Positions 46,468 to 54,432 of a DNA stretch of 64,000 nucleotides are shown here, piece after piece. The translations under genes and the position numbers were made by a program. Every line of letters begins with the position of its first letter. Position 1 is the first letter of the stretch. The notes under the pieces were generated by a model. The model did no database searches and had not been told where the DNA came from. It saw nothing but the letters and a program-made list of their open reading frames with translations. The stretch is taken from assembly GCA_041170585.1 (NCBI GenBank), contig JBEDNN010000053.1:17359-81358 (forward strand). The letters run 5' to 3'. This DNA comes from JBDLSY01 sp041170585. Its GTDB lineage: Bacteria; Pseudomonadota; Gammaproteobacteria; Burkholderiales; Burkholderiaceae_C.

Positions 46468-47265
46468 TTATATATTTAAATGGTTGAAGTGGGTTAAACC
46501 ACAATGAACAACGTCACCAATAATCATGATGCTGGGGCTTTTTAAGCCATTTTGAACAATCGTATCAGATAAATTACCCAAAGTCATAAAACATTGTTTT
46601 GATAAGCCTGCTCCACTGCCACCACTGGCATTTTGCACCACAACCGCAGGGGTATCCGCAGGCAGCCCACCATTTAACAATTGCTGCTGAATGTAAGCCG
46701 CATGGATCATGCCCATGTAAATGACCAAAGTCATACGGCTAGCAGCCAAAGCCTGCCAATTAACCGATGCAGTAGAAGAGTTAGAATCTGAAGTAGCTTG
46801 ACCGTGTCCCGTTACAAATATCACACCTTGAGTATAGCTACGGTGTGTCAGCGGTACATTCATTTGCGTAGCTGCTGCTAAACCACTTGTGATACCATTA
46901 ATGACTTCACATTCAATACCAGCCGCCCGCAAAGTCGCTAATTCTTCACCACCACGGCCAAAAATATATGGATCACCGCCTTTAATACGTGCAACAATTT
47001 CTCCTGCCAAAGCTTCTTGTAACATCATTGACTCAATACTGGATTGAGGCGTGCTGGCACACCCGCCCCGCTTACCTACATAAAGAGTACGGACTTCAGG
47101 CTGTGCGTGTTTTAGTATCGCGGGATTAACCAAATCATCAACCATTAAGACTGTAGCACGTGCAATGGCTTTAGCTGCTTTAAAGGTTAATAATTCAGGA
47201 TCACCTGGCCCTGCACCAATTAAATACACTTTACCGCATTGAGGTGTTAAAGGGTTTAAAATCAT
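46468..47265 (-). CDS. cobA: Uroporphyrinogen-III C-methyltransferase (CobA/SUMT)
   Basis: SUMT methylates uroporphyrinogen III twice with SAM to give precorrin-2, the branch point to sirohaem and cobalamin. KVYLIGAGPGDPELLTFKAA is the N-terminal SAM motif. KGGDPYIFGRGGEELATLRA near residues 95-114, IECEVINGITSGLAAATQMN and PLTHRSYTQGVIFVTGHG are classical. The 265 residues equal the stand-alone enzyme; the CysG dehydrogenase/ferrochelatase part is absent. It is 17 bp downstream of the small lipoprotein gene, where lysA is often found in relatives. No other tetrapyrrole gene is adjacent. Confidence 0.93.
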   Translation of the reverse strand: MILNPLTPQCGKVYLIGAGPGDPELLTFKAAKAIARATVLMVDDLVNPAILKHAQPEVRTLYVGKRGGCASTPQSSIESMMLQEALAGEIVARIKGGDPYIFGRGGEELATLRAAGIECEVINGITSGLAAATQMNVPLTHRSYTQGVIFVTGHGQATSDSNSSTASVNWQALAASRMTLVIYMGMIHAAYIQQQLLNGGLPADTPAVVVQNASGGSGAGLSKQCFMTLGNLSDTIVQNGLKSPSIMIIGDVVHCGLTHFNHLNI

Positions 47266-47282
47266 ACGTATATTTTATATGG

Positions 47283-47507
47283 CTATTTAGACGTTTTTTG
47301 TGAATTTATCGTAGCAGATGATTGATTGATAGCCGTCTTTAGTACTAAATCGCCTCGTACACCACAAGCAAAGCATAAACTACTAATAGCACACAATGCA
47401 CCATATTTAATAGCATATTTAATACTGTGTTTAGTGTATTTAATATGTTTGGTATATTTGGCATATTTAGTTGAACAATTTATATTATTTTTTGAAAGAG
47501 TTTTCAT
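47283..47507 (-). CDS. Small lipoprotein, LptM (YifL)-like
   Basis: This 74-residue protein has a hydrophobic stretch GALCAISSLCFAC ending in a lipobox-like cysteine, directly followed by GVRGDLVLK, the short ACGxRGxL pattern of LptM-type lipoproteins. Such genes are typically divergent from cyaY, as here. The N-terminus is odd: about 35 residues carry repeats of IKYTKH and IKYAIKYG before the hydrophobic part, which is long for a signal peptide. The ATG at 47507 overlaps the cyaY ATG on the other strand (TCATGA), so the true start may be an internal non-ATG codon. Confidence 0.6.
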   Translation of the reverse strand: MKTLSKNNINCSTKYAKYTKHIKYTKHSIKYAIKYGALCAISSLCFACGVRGDLVLKTAINQSSATINSQKTSK

Positions 47508-47850
47508 GACATCTCGTATTAATTTATCTGAAACCAGTGATTTTTTACCACGTGCGCAAGCAACGTTAAATCAATTAGAACTTACATTAGAACAAATATT
47601 TGAATCGTTAAACTTAGACATTGATATTGAACGCACGGGTGGGGTGTTAAATATACATGTTAATACACAGACAACACTGGTAATTAATTTACAATCGCCG
47701 ATGCAACAAATATGGTTAGCCACACCTTACGGTGGGTTTCACTATACATGGGATAATCAAGACTGGCTAAATACACGGGGTGGTTTATCATTTTATGCAC
47801 AATTAGCACACGATTTAAGTATTATTACTGGGAAAAATATTAATATTTAA
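47506..47850 (+). CDS. cyaY: Frataxin-like iron donor CyaY
   Basis: CyaY binds ferrous iron and tunes Fe-S cluster assembly by the Isc machinery. The alpha-beta frataxin fold is seen as the acidic first helix (ATLNQLELTLEQIFESLNLD), then DIDIERTGGVLNIHVNTQTT, QIWLATPYGGFHYTWDNQDW and a C-terminal helix. Its 114 residues are normal. The frame opens further upstream but ATG 47506 follows GAAAGAG and matches the family start (MTSRINLSETSDFLPRAQAT). Its promoter must lie inside the divergent lipoprotein ORF. Confidence 0.9.
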   Translation: MTSRINLSETSDFLPRAQATLNQLELTLEQIFESLNLDIDIERTGGVLNIHVNTQTTLVINLQSPMQQIWLATPYGGFHYTWDNQDWLNTRGGLSFYAQLAHDLSIITGKNINI

Positions 47851-47857
47851 TTAATAT

Positions 47858-48559
47858 TTATTTAGTTGGTCTTGCACCAAAAATCGCTGTTCCTATTCTA
47901 ATATGTGTAGCCCCGTGTGCAATTGCAGACGTAAAATCTTGACTCATTCCCATTGAAAGTACATCAAATGATTCAGCTATATTACTAGGCAAACTTTTTC
48001 GTAACTCTTGATACAGTGTAGCCATACGTTCAAAAGCCAAGGCACTGTTTTTTTCAGGAATACACATTAATCCACGCAGCTTTAACCGTGGAAGCTGGGC
48101 TATAGCTAATATTAGTGTCGATGCATCTTTAGTCAATACACCGCTTTTACTGGGTTCGCTGTCAATGTTAATTTGTACCAATACATTCATATTTAATGAA
48201 TGGTTAGGGCGTTGTTCTGATAACCGTTGTGCCGTTTTTAAACGGTCAATAGTATGCACCCAATCAAAATATTCGGCGACTAAGCGTGTTTTATTGCTTT
48301 GAATCGGTCCAATCATGTGCCATATTAAATGTGGAAAATCTTTTTTTAAATAAATAATTTTATCAACGCCCTCTTGAATATAATTTTCGCCAAAGTGTAT
48401 TTGTTCTGCACTAGCGGCTAATTGAATATTAGCTACAGTTTGATGTTTACTAACTGCGATTAAAGTCACACTTGGGGCCGTATATAGAAGCTGATTAGTA
48501 GCGTCAGTCATCATTGCCAGTGTTGTTTGTAGATTGTTTTGAATTGTATTGTCATTCAT
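47858..48559 (-). CDS. Pyridoxal-phosphate homeostasis protein (YggS/PipY)
   Basis: This is a TIM-barrel PLP-binding protein with no known enzymatic activity, controlling PLP and amino-acid balance. The PLP Lys is in TLIAVSKHQTVANIQLAASA near residue 37, and HFGENYIQEGVDKI, WHMIGPIQSNKTRLVAEYFD, VQINIDSEPSKSGV and LSMGMSQDFTSAIAHGATHI are all diagnostic. The 233 residues are normal. It is divergent from pilT, a conserved neighbourhood in beta- and gammaproteobacteria. Confidence 0.94.
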   Translation of the reverse strand: MNDNTIQNNLQTTLAMMTDATNQLLYTAPSVTLIAVSKHQTVANIQLAASAEQIHFGENYIQEGVDKIIYLKKDFPHLIWHMIGPIQSNKTRLVAEYFDWVHTIDRLKTAQRLSEQRPNHSLNMNVLVQINIDSEPSKSGVLTKDASTLILAIAQLPRLKLRGLMCIPEKNSALAFERMATLYQELRKSLPSNIAESFDVLSMGMSQDFTSAIAHGATHIRIGTAIFGARPTK

Positions 48560-48604
48560 AACTATAATTTACTTTATTTAACTTACTTTATTTAAATTTA
48601 AGTT

Positions 48605-48647
48605 TATATTTATTTATATTTATTTATATTTATTTATATTTATTTAT
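48605..48647. repeat. Tandem decamer repeat, TATTTATATT x about 4
   Basis: About four exact 10-bp units lie in the 188-bp yggS-pilT spacer, which also contains looser TATTTAGTATATTTAATA repeats just before pilT (48710-48732). I see no clear promoter among these AT-rich repeats. Confidence 0.85.
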
Positions 48648-48747
48648 GATTCATATTTATATTTTGTATAAAGTAGCATTAAAATTATAAAGTAAGCGGG
48701 TATTTAGTATATTTAATATATTTAGTATATTTAAAAAAGGTTCACAG

Positions 48748-49791
48748 ATGGATGTTTCAGATTTACTCAATTTTATGGTGAAAAATAAAGCGTCAGATTT
48801 ACATTTATCTGCAGGTTTACCACCAATGATTCGTGTTAATGGTGATATGCGTAAAATTAATTTACCCGATATGACTCACGAAGAAACACACGATATGGTG
48901 TACGACATTATGAGTGATGCCCAGCGTAAACAATACGAAGATACTTTTGAATGTGATTTTTCATTTGAAATTAAAGGTGTATCTCGTTTTCGGGTCAATG
49001 CATTTAAGCAAAATCGCGGTGCAGGGGCTGTTTTTCGTAGTATTCCCTCTAAAGTATTAACATTAGAAGAGTTAAATTGCCCTCCAATATTTAAAACAAT
49101 TGCCGACCAGCCCAGAGGCATCGTTTTAGTAACAGGCCCTACCGGTAGCGGTAAATCAACTACATTAGCAGCGATGATTGATTATTTAAATACAAATAAT
49201 CAATCGCATATTTTAACAATTGAAGACCCCATTGAATTTGTACACGAAAGTAAAAAAAGTTTAGTGAATCAACGCGAGGTTGGCTCACAAACGCAAAGCT
49301 TTAAAAATGCCCTAAAATCTGCATTGCGAGAAGATCCAGATACTATTTTAGTTGGTGAATTGCGTGATTTAGAAACCATTAGTTTAGCCTTAACTGCTGC
49401 TGAAACAGGTCATTTGGTGTTTGGTACACTTCATACCAGTGGTGCTGCTAAAACGGTTGATCGTATTATTGATGTGTTCCCTGCTGCTGAAAAAGAAATG
49501 GTACGGGCGATGTTATCAGAAAGTTTACGTGCAGTTATTTCGCAAAGCTTATTAAAACGTAGCAATGGCGATGGTCGAATGGCAGCCCATGAAATTATGA
49601 TTGGGACACCAGCTATTCGCAATTTGATTAGAGAAAACAAAGTGGCACAGATGTATAGCATGATGCAAACAGGTACGCAACACGGTATGCAAACTTTAGA
49701 CCAGTGCTTATTAACTTTAGTACGTAGCGGACAAGTTTCAATAGATGAAGCACGAACTTATGCACAACAAAAAGAAAGTTTTGTAGGTTAA
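48748..49791 (+). CDS. pilT: Twitching motility ATPase PilT
   Basis: PilT is the hexameric motor that powers retraction of type IV pili. An N-terminal PAS-like domain (about residues 1-95; LLNFMVKNKASDLHLSAGLP) is followed by the RecA-like core: Walker A TGPTGSGKSTTLAAMIDYLN near residues 129-148, the Asp box TIEDPIEFVHESKKSLVNQR, Walker B ALREDPDTILVGELRDLETI and the His box AAETGHLVFGTLHTSGAAKT. The 347 residues are normal. AAAAAAGG precedes the ATG. pilU follows after 184 bp. Confidence 0.97.
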   Translation: MDVSDLLNFMVKNKASDLHLSAGLPPMIRVNGDMRKINLPDMTHEETHDMVYDIMSDAQRKQYEDTFECDFSFEIKGVSRFRVNAFKQNRGAGAVFRSIPSKVLTLEELNCPPIFKTIADQPRGIVLVTGPTGSGKSTTLAAMIDYLNTNNQSHILTIEDPIEFVHESKKSLVNQREVGSQTQSFKNALKSALREDPDTILVGELRDLETISLALTAAETGHLVFGTLHTSGAAKTVDRIIDVFPAAEKEMVRAMLSESLRAVISQSLLKRSNGDGRMAAHEIMIGTPAIRNLIRENKVAQMYSMMQTGTQHGMQTLDQCLLTLVRSGQVSIDEARTYAQQKESFVG

Positions 49792-49975
49792 TAAATATAG
49801 TGATAAAAATATAATGATAGCCATATTTTATTTTATATAACCTTGGTTTTCATTTATCTCTATTCAATTTAACCTTACTTAATAACTATTTACTTAATAA
49901 GTATTTAATAAAACATTAATAATAATTAATTATAATTAATAATAATTAATTATAAAAATAAAAATAAACCATAAT

Positions 49976-51112
49976 ATGGAACGCGAACAAGCCACTACTT
50001 TCATGCACGAGTTATTGCGTCTGATGCTTAATAAAAATGGTTCTGATTTATTTATTAGTGCTGATTTTCCAGCAGCATTTAAAATTGATGGCCGACTAAC
50101 CCCTGTATTTGCACAAAAATTAACTGCTATGCAAACTGCCTCGCTAGTACGGGCAATGATGAACGATAAACAAGCGGCAGAATTTGAATCAACTAAAGAA
50201 TGTAATTTTGCTATCTCTCCTAACGATATTGGACGATTTAGGGTCAATGCTTTTTTACAACAAGGCCACGTTGGTATGGTTTTGCGTGTAATTCAGCAAA
50301 CAATTCCAACCTTAGATAGCTTACAAATGCCTGTGATTATGAAAGATTTATCATTCACTAAGCGTGGTATTATTTTATTGGTAGGTGCAACGGGCAATGG
50401 TAAAAGTACCACTTTAGCAGCGATGGTAGATCACCGTAATACACACACTTTTGGTCATATTGTAACAGTTGAAGACCCCATTGAATTTGTTCATACCAGT
50501 AAAAATTGCTTGGTTACACAACGTGAAATTGGCGTTGATACAGATAACTGGGATATTGCTTTACGCAATAGCCTACGTCAAGCCCCTGATGTGATTCAAA
50601 TTGGCGAAATTCGTGAACGCAGCACTATGGAACAAGCCATCGCAATGGCAGAAACAGGCCATTTAGTCTTAGCTACTTTACATGCGAATAACTCTAATCA
50701 AGCATTAGACCGTTTAATTAACTTTGTCCCTGATGAAAAACGACAACAATTATTAATTGATTTATCTTTAAATTTGAAGGCCGTCATATCTCAACGTTTA
50801 GTTCCTTTAGAAGACAGTAAAGGCAGAATCCCCGCAATGGAGATTTTAATTCAAACGCCGTTAATATCAGAATTAATAGAAAAAGGCGAAATTAATGAAA
50901 TCCGCGAATTAATGAAACGATCAACTGAATTAGGTATGCAAACCTTTGACCAATCATTATTTAATTTATTTGAACGACATCTAATTAGTGAAGCAGATGC
51001 ACTACGCAACGCAGACAGTATTAATGACTTACGTTTGCGTATGAAATTAGAGGGTAAACGCTTAAAAAACAATACTGAAGATGCCATTAAACACTTAAAA
51101 ATTGAAGCTTAA
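49976..51112 (+). CDS. pilU: Retraction ATPase paralogue PilU
   Basis: PilU is a PilT paralogue that helps retraction under load. It shares the layout of PilT: Walker A LVGATGNGKSTTLAAMVDHR near residues 135-154, TVEDPIEFVHTSKNCLVTQR, Walker B LRQAPDVIQIGEIRERSTME and the His box AETGHLVLATLHANNSNQAL. Its C-terminal ~30 residues (LRLRMKLEGKRLKNNTEDAI) go beyond PilT, as in other PilU proteins. The 378 residues are normal. The pair implies a type IV pilus encoded elsewhere. Confidence 0.95.
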   Translation: MEREQATTFMHELLRLMLNKNGSDLFISADFPAAFKIDGRLTPVFAQKLTAMQTASLVRAMMNDKQAAEFESTKECNFAISPNDIGRFRVNAFLQQGHVGMVLRVIQQTIPTLDSLQMPVIMKDLSFTKRGIILLVGATGNGKSTTLAAMVDHRNTHTFGHIVTVEDPIEFVHTSKNCLVTQREIGVDTDNWDIALRNSLRQAPDVIQIGEIRERSTMEQAIAMAETGHLVLATLHANNSNQALDRLINFVPDEKRQQLLIDLSLNLKAVISQRLVPLEDSKGRIPAMEILIQTPLISELIEKGEINEIRELMKRSTELGMQTFDQSLFNLFERHLISEADALRNADSINDLRLRMKLEGKRLKNNTEDAIKHLKIEA

Positions 51113-51189
51113 ATACTATTTCTGTATAAGTTTACGCCTGTATGTATAAGCATTACAATTTTAAATTAAACAATGAATAACACACAATA

Positions 51190-51714
51190 ATGATACACAG
51201 TATAAATACACCATTAAGCATAGCTAATTTTAGTAGTGTAGATTTAATGGGTAATAAAATTACTTTAAGTGACTATCTCGGGCGTGTAGTATTGATAGTT
51301 AATACAGCTAGTTTATGTGGTTTTACACCGCAATATCAAGGCTTACAAACACTCTATAATCACTATAAAGTACAAGGATTTACCGTTTTAGCTTTTCCGT
51401 GCAACCAATTTGGTGGGCAAGAACCCAAAGATAAACCTACCATTAATATGTCTTGCGAAATAGGTGGGGCGTGCGATGCAGGTTCTGGAATTAATTTTCC
51501 AATTATGGCAAAAATTAATGTCAATGGTAAAAATACCCACCCTTTGTATGATTGGTTGAAAAAAAGTAAACGTGGCTTATTGGGTACACCCAGTATTAAA
51601 TGGAACTTTACTAAATTTTTAGTCAAAAAAGACGGTACTGTGTTTAAACGTTATAGTTCAATCACCAAACCACACGCTCTAATCAATGATATTGAATACT
51701 TACTAAAACAATAG
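51190..51714 (+). CDS. Glutathione peroxidase-family thiol peroxidase
   Basis: This is a thioredoxin-fold peroxidase of the GPx family. The catalytic site reads NTASLCGFTPQYQGLQTLYN with Cys in place of selenocysteine. FPCNQFGGQEP (Gln of the tetrad) and IKWNFTKFLV (Trp, Asn) complete the active site. Its 174 residues are normal. Bacterial members of this Cys type often use thioredoxin instead of glutathione, so the donor is uncertain. It joins SelO and rubrerythrin as a third redox-defence gene in the window. Confidence 0.92.
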   Translation: MIHSINTPLSIANFSSVDLMGNKITLSDYLGRVVLIVNTASLCGFTPQYQGLQTLYNHYKVQGFTVLAFPCNQFGGQEPKDKPTINMSCEIGGACDAGSGINFPIMAKINVNGKNTHPLYDWLKKSKRGLLGTPSIKWNFTKFLVKKDGTVFKRYSSITKPHALINDIEYLLKQ

Positions 51715-51780
51715 GGTGATAAGATAATAAACTCATACTAATTTATATTAATCTATACTATTTTATAGTAATTTATATTT

Positions 51781-52224
51781 ATGGCTACATCTTCTCTACA
51801 CGTCTATTTAACATTAAAAACATTTCACGTATTATTTGTAACCAGCTGGTTTGTGGGTTTGTTTTATGCACCACGCATATTAGTCAATATGGCTCAAGAA
51901 ATAGCAGCAGACAATAATCCTGCGGTACTCGCTCGTTTAGAATTAATGATGCGTAGACTGTTACGCTTTACTACTATTTTGGCAGTACCTGCTATCGGGT
52001 TTGGAGTCACTATGGTTTTAATGGGTTTTATTCCGATACCCACGTGGCTATGGATAAAATTAATATTGGTTTGCTCTATCATTGGCTACCATCATAGCTG
52101 TTATAGTTTGCTTAAACGTTTTTTAAAAGGGCAAGCCCGTTCCGTACGTTGGTATAAAATATATAACGAATTACCAGTACTAATTATGTTAGCTATTATT
52201 GCATTGGTACTGTTTAAACCGTAA
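51781..52224 (+). CDS. HemJ-like/CopD-family membrane protein
   Basis: This 147-residue protein has four membrane segments. LKTFHVLFVTSWFVGLFYAP near residues 12-31 carries the conserved His and the W-G-F/Y pattern, LWIKLILVCSIIGYHHSCYS near 90-109 another conserved His, and YNELPVLIMLAIIALVLFKP ends it. This pattern fits HemJ, the quinone-linked protoporphyrinogen IX oxidase, better than the copper protein CopD with which it is often grouped. It starts 66 bp after gpx and ends 12 bp before the next gene. The haem role is inferred from family only. Confidence 0.75.
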   Translation: MATSSLHVYLTLKTFHVLFVTSWFVGLFYAPRILVNMAQEIAADNNPAVLARLELMMRRLLRFTTILAVPAIGFGVTMVLMGFIPIPTWLWIKLILVCSIIGYHHSCYSLLKRFLKGQARSVRWYKIYNELPVLIMLAIIALVLFKP

Positions 52225-52236
52225 TTAACATCTGAT

Positions 52237-53928
52237 ATGACCACCTTAAAACTTCCATCTAAGCCAACTCGTTCTGCCATTCAAACCCACACTGCAAGCG
52301 GCTCACGTGCGCGAGTACACGCTAAAAATAATGGAGCTAATATTAGAAAAAAAACAGCGGAAAATAGAGATATAAAAGAATCCACGATTGAATATACTGC
52401 TAAGATAGACTTAAATAACGACACGCATCAGACAGCAATCAGACCCTATAAACCTAAAAATGACTACCGTGAAGGGACTAATTATGGTCAAAAAACTTCA
52501 TTTACGCCACGTAATACACCCAAGCCAACAGATACACTTGATGTAGACAAAGGATTTTATGGCACTGGTATGAGTTATAGAGAGGCTGCAACGCGACGCG
52601 TAGAGCAAAAACAGGCTAAATTAGCCCGCCAAAATGATACTACACCCGCCCGTCAATATACCCGTGACCTTGAGTATGCTGCACGTCAAATCAATACAAC
52701 TACAGTTAAGCCTTGGCAAAGCGATGAACGCACTATTAAAACCATTGTTCAGGAAGATATATATGCAGCCCAGCCCTTTTTTGCCTCGTGTCCACGTGGT
52801 TTAGAATGGGCTTTGGTACAGGAACTGGAGGCTATGAATATAACCGTAGTTAACCGTATCGCCAGTGGTGCAATGCTATCGGCTACTTGGACGCAAATAA
52901 GGTATGCCAATATACACAGTCGTATTGCAAGTCGTTTTTTATGGCAATTGTCTACAAGCAATATACGTGATGAACAAGATATTTATACACAAGTTGCTCG
53001 TATTCCTTGGGAAAAATTCTTCAACTGGAACTGCACTTTAAAAGTAAGTACCGTAGGTATTCGTGCGGAGGTGCGTAGTTTAGAGTTTGTTACCTTGCGT
53101 ATTAAAGATGCTATTTGTGACCGTTTTCGTAGTATTGATGGCAATCGTCCAAATATTGATACAGCAACGCCTGATATAAGGGTGATGTGTGTATTAGACG
53201 GATTATTTAGTCAAATTTATTTAGACACTACAGGTGAACCTTTATTTAAAAGAGGTTGGCGTGATGGTGCTGATAGTAAAGGCGCTGCCGCCTTAAAAGA
53301 AAATCTTGCAGCAGGCTTACTGGCATTAACTGAATGGCGTGGCGATATACCTTTGTACGATCCCATGTGCGGTTCTGGTACTTTAATTATTGAGGCGGCA
53401 CAAAAAGCCTATCAAATAGCACCTAATTTAATGCGTGCTGAAGGCAAGCATTTTGCTATACACCACTTTAATCATTTAAATTTAGCCCATAAATTGGATA
53501 CAGTTGCTGCTACTTATCCTGCGATAGAATATTCACCACTATTATTCGCCAGTGATATTAACCCAGATATGGTTCATATTACCGCTGGCAATATTCAATC
53601 AGCTGGCTTATCGGGTGATGCCATTCATTTAGCGTGTATCAATGTATTAGACATTACCCCGCCTACTGAAGTGCCTGGTATTTTAGTACTGAACCCACCT
53701 TACGGTGAGCGTATGGGTTTTAATAATAATACGGGTGAAGAAATAGAGGCAGATATATTTTATGATGCTTTCGCGGCCAATTTAAAACGACATTTTAAGG
53801 GTTGGTCAGTTTGGTTATTAACCAGTGATGAACACGTTCAAGCCCGTATGCGTTTAAAGCCTAATGCAACACACCACGTGTTTAATGGTGCAATTCCGTG
53901 TCGGTGGTTAAAGTTTGATATTACCTAA
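52237..53928 (+). CDS. rlmL: THUMP-domain class I rRNA methyltransferase (RlmL-like)
   Basis: RlmL makes m2G2445 in 23S rRNA. The conserved part starts near residue 170 with YAAQPFFASCPRGLEWALVQ, followed by a THUMP RNA-binding domain, YLDTTGEPLFKRGWR, LYDPMCGSGTLIIEAAQKAY (SAM site, near residue 372) and VLNPPYGERMGF (catalytic N/DPPY). It ends after one methyltransferase domain, so it is the RlmL half, not the fused RlmKL. The first ~165 residues are basic, Thr/Lys/Arg-rich and apparently disordered, an extension not present in E. coli; it may bind RNA. The gene starts 12 bp after the HemJ-like gene. Confidence 0.87.
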   Translation: MTTLKLPSKPTRSAIQTHTASGSRARVHAKNNGANIRKKTAENRDIKESTIEYTAKIDLNNDTHQTAIRPYKPKNDYREGTNYGQKTSFTPRNTPKPTDTLDVDKGFYGTGMSYREAATRRVEQKQAKLARQNDTTPARQYTRDLEYAARQINTTTVKPWQSDERTIKTIVQEDIYAAQPFFASCPRGLEWALVQELEAMNITVVNRIASGAMLSATWTQIRYANIHSRIASRFLWQLSTSNIRDEQDIYTQVARIPWEKFFNWNCTLKVSTVGIRAEVRSLEFVTLRIKDAICDRFRSIDGNRPNIDTATPDIRVMCVLDGLFSQIYLDTTGEPLFKRGWRDGADSKGAAALKENLAAGLLALTEWRGDIPLYDPMCGSGTLIIEAAQKAYQIAPNLMRAEGKHFAIHHFNHLNLAHKLDTVAATYPAIEYSPLLFASDINPDMVHITAGNIQSAGLSGDAIHLACINVLDITPPTEVPGILVLNPPYGERMGFNNNTGEEIEADIFYDAFAANLKRHFKGWSVWLLTSDEHVQARMRLKPNATHHVFNGAIPCRWLKFDIT

Positions 53929-53999
53929 AAAATTTAAAATATACTTAAAATATATATTAAGCAGTCATCATTTACTATTCATTATTTAAGGAAAATATT

Positions 54000-54359
54000 A
54001 TGGCAAGCAGTACAAAAAAAAATGCTTTAAATACATTAATTAACACTGAAGTTAATAACACTGAAGTTAATACTGAAACAGTAAAAGTTATTAAAAAAAC
54101 GGTTAAAAAAGCCGAAGCAACACCTGCTATAGTTGTAGCCGAAGTGCCTAAACCTGTCCGTAAAACAGTTAAAAAAGCCAAAGCAACACCTGCTGTAGTT
54201 GTAGCCGAAGTGTCTAAACCTGTCAATATACCAATAATCACTGAAACGGCAGTGATTGCATCACCGCCTGTACTTGAACCCAACCCTGTGGTTTCTGCAA
54301 GCAAAGTCACTTTAAATACAATTCATACTTGGCCATTCCCTTTAGGTAGTCGCCCATAA
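54000..54359 (+). CDS. Hypothetical Lys/Ala/Val-rich protein with 22-residue repeats
   Basis: I know no homologue for this 119-residue protein. It consists of short repeats: NTEVN-type units near the start, then two copies of a 22-residue unit (VKKAEATPAIVVAEVPKPV and VKKAKATPAVVVAEVSKPV, with KT between), encoded by a 66-bp DNA repeat at about 54099-54230. It ends IHTWPFPLGSRP, a conserved-looking motif. The KKTVKKA composition resembles histone-H1-like or basic linker proteins, but the acidic residues make that uncertain. AAGGAAAATATT precedes the ATG, a strong ribosome site, so it is likely expressed. It lies between rlmL and pyrD. Confidence 0.6.
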   Translation: MASSTKKNALNTLINTEVNNTEVNTETVKVIKKTVKKAEATPAIVVAEVPKPVRKTVKKAKATPAVVVAEVSKPVNIPIITETAVIASPPVLEPNPVVSASKVTLNTIHTWPFPLGSRP

Positions 54360-54432
54360 ATAGCCTATATTTAATAAATTATTATTAACTCACCAATTAA
54401 CCATCGTTTTAATCAATAATCGTTTTATCAAT

